Shown one piece after another: positions 63,026-64,000 of a stretch of 64,000 nucleotides of DNA. The notes below the pieces were generated by a model, which was given only the letters and a program-made list of their open reading frames with translations, searched no databases and was not told the DNA's origin. The position numbers were made by a program, and so were the translations under genes. How positions within the stretch are numbered: the stretch's first letter is position 1; every line of letters starts with the position of its first letter. The DNA lies in contig NZ_AUXV01000072.1 of the NCBI RefSeq assembly GCF_001625575.1, forward strand, positions 124,001 to 188,000, read 5' to 3'. This stretch comes from Pseudoalteromonas luteoviolacea S2607 (GTDB taxonomy: Bacteria > Pseudomonadota > Gammaproteobacteria > Enterobacterales > Alteromonadaceae).

Positions 63026-63200
63026 TTTGAACCTCATTCCAAACTGTTGATGATTATGTGCAGCCAGTGCTGATATATCCATCGTCAACAAATTTAGAAA
63101 TAAATTCAACATTCAAAACCAAAAACATTGAAAGATAACTTTAATCCCCAATAAAAGGTGGTTATATTTATCGAATCATCAATCAACCACTAAATATTGC

Positions 63201-63659
63201 ATGGAAAATTATCAAATCGATAATCTCGATAAATCCATCCTTCACGCATTAATGGATGATGCAAGAACACCGTATGCAGAATTAGCCAAACGCTTTAAGG
63301 TTAGTGCTGGCACGATTCATGTCCGAGTCGAAAAAATGAAGCAAGCTGGGATCATTGAAGGAACGAAAGTATGTATCAATGCCAAAAAGCTGGGCTATGA
63401 TGTTTGCTGTTTTATTGGTATTAATCTAAAACACGCCAGAGATTATCAAAATACAATTGCGCAATTAGAGAGCTTTGAAGAAGTGGTAGAAGCATACTAC
63501 ACAACTGGTAACTACAGTATATTTATCAAAGTATTGAGTAGCTCTATGGATCATTTACACCATGTATTAGTTAACAAAATTCAATCTATAGAAGCCATTC
63601 AATCCACAGAGACATTAATCTCATTACAAGCACCAATCATGCGAGAGGTCACGCCATGA
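63201..63659 (+). CDS. asnC: Asparagine-responsive regulator AsnC
   Basis: An Lrp/AsnC regulator of 152 residues. The winged helix-turn-helix is MENYQIDNLDKSILHALMDD with AELAKRFKVSAGTIHVRVEK; the RAM ligand domain includes EEVVEAYYTTGNYSIFIKVL. It should activate asnA when asparagine is low and repress itself, acting in the 175-bp divergent region. The match to E. coli AsnC is strong over the full length. Confidence 0.96.
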   Translation: MENYQIDNLDKSILHALMDDARTPYAELAKRFKVSAGTIHVRVEKMKQAGIIEGTKVCINAKKLGYDVCCFIGINLKHARDYQNTIAQLESFEEVVEAYYTTGNYSIFIKVLSSSMDHLHHVLVNKIQSIEAIQSTETLISLQAPIMREVTP

Positions 63660-63662
63660 TTG

Positions 63663-63674
63663 ACCTGATCAGGT
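63663..63674. repeat. Perfect 12-bp palindrome ACCTGATCAGGT
   Basis: It lies just after the asnC stop and about 80 bases before trmH. It may be a regulator site or the stem of a small hairpin. A TATAAT hexamer follows at 63715-63720, plausibly the trmH promoter -10. Confidence 0.35.
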
Positions 63675-63752
63675 AGTACCGAAAGGGTGTGTACTTATAC
63701 AGTAATAATTTTGATATAATGCACACAATTTTGTATTTATGAGCAGTACTTG

Positions 63753-64000
63753 ATGAAAGAGAATCGCTTTCAACGCGTAAAACGCATTCTAGAACAACGT
63801 CAGACGGACCTAACCGTATGTCTTGATGAAGTACATAAGCACCATAACTTATCAGCAATCGTTCGTACTGCTGACGCTGTTGGCTGCCATTATGTACATG
63901 CAGTTTGGCCTCAAGAACAAAGGCGCCTAACGAATAATACCTCTGGTGGAAGTAAAAACTGGGTAGATACTCAGATGCACGATGACATTGATCAAGCCGT
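63753..64000 (+). CDS. trmH: tRNA (guanosine(18)-2'-O)-methyltransferase, N-terminal part (3' truncated by window edge)
   Basis: The first 82 residues are visible: an N-terminal helix followed by RQTDLTVCLDEVHKHHNLSA, IVRTADAVGCHYVHAVWP and GGSKNW. This is the SpoU/TrmH pattern with the conserved Asn and Arg of the SPOUT catalytic site. TrmH methylates G18 of tRNAs. In E. coli trmH directly follows spoT; here ridA, a FapA-type gene, asnA and asnC lie between. Confidence 0.93.
   Translation, partial: MKENRFQRVKRILEQRQTDLTVCLDEVHKHHNLSAIVRTADAVGCHYVHAVWPQEQRRLTNNTSGGSKNWVDTQMHDDIDQA

Overview
The window reads as a contiguous stretch of chromosome from a marine gammaproteobacterium of the Pseudoalteromonas/Alteromonadales type. 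This placement is an inference from gene content: the SpoT, DksA, PcnB, SecB-GrxC-GpsA, EnvC-Ctp-YibQ and AsnA/AsnC proteins are gammaproteobacterial, and a PLP-dependent PanP-type aspartate decarboxylase occurs with panBC but without panD. No tRNA, rRNA, insertion sequence, prophage or CRISPR array was found. Almost everything is housekeeping, and the accessory-looking part is confined to about 50.3-54.2 kb.

Layout. 0-2.4 kb: end of a Crp/Fnr regulator, a CheY-like receiver, purU, and a LuxR-type response regulator of the CrbR kind. 2.5-6 kb: acs and a divergent DcaP-like porin. 6-13.9 kb: gpsA-secB-grxC-rhodanese, divergent from gpmI-envC-ctp-yibQ, then a CBS protein. 14-21.5 kb: pepB, sfsA, dksA-gluQRS, pcnB-folK-panB-panC. 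21.7-25.2 kb: a small lipoprotein, pstS, phoR, phoB with Pho boxes. 25.2-25.85 kb: a non-coding block with a dense phased GATC array. 25.85-29.3 kb: fba-pgk-epd. 29.4-37.8 kb: exonuclease, cNMP/CBS/DUF294 protein, sodium:solute symporter plus DUF4212 small subunit, and a divergent CrbS-like symporter-histidine kinase. 37.8-43.1 kb: a GAF-GGDEF cyclase, panP, and a GGDEF-EAL protein degenerate in both domains. 43.1-50.2 kb: TrmB-like methyltransferase, ABC-2 exporter, ubiX-mpl, pyrE-rph, yicC. 50.3-54.2 kb: PLC-X/propeller protein, then an XRE regulator, a membrane protein and a previously hidden 45-residue double-glycine peptide. 54.2-64 kb: chemoreceptor, gmk, rpoZ, spoT, ridA, a FapA-type protein, asnA/asnC and the start of trmH.

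How the genes work together. Acetate use is the main regulatory theme: acs, CrbR, CrbS and a VC_2705-type symporter all lie here, and the acs, porin and symporter promoters share the element ACCTTAGTnnTA. Phosphate sensing (PhoBR/PstS), (p)ppGpp control (SpoT, DksA, omega), lower glycolysis (gpmI, fba, pgk, epd) and pantothenate synthesis (panB, panC, panP) are the other coherent sets.

The most notable observations are: (1) the XRE / 5-TM protein / double-glycine peptide cassette at 52.68-53.62 kb; (2) the 13-GATC array at 25.37-25.72 kb with about 31-bp phasing and a repeated 17-bp motif; (3) an apparent AUU start codon for pcnB; (4) the shared promoter element of the acetate genes.
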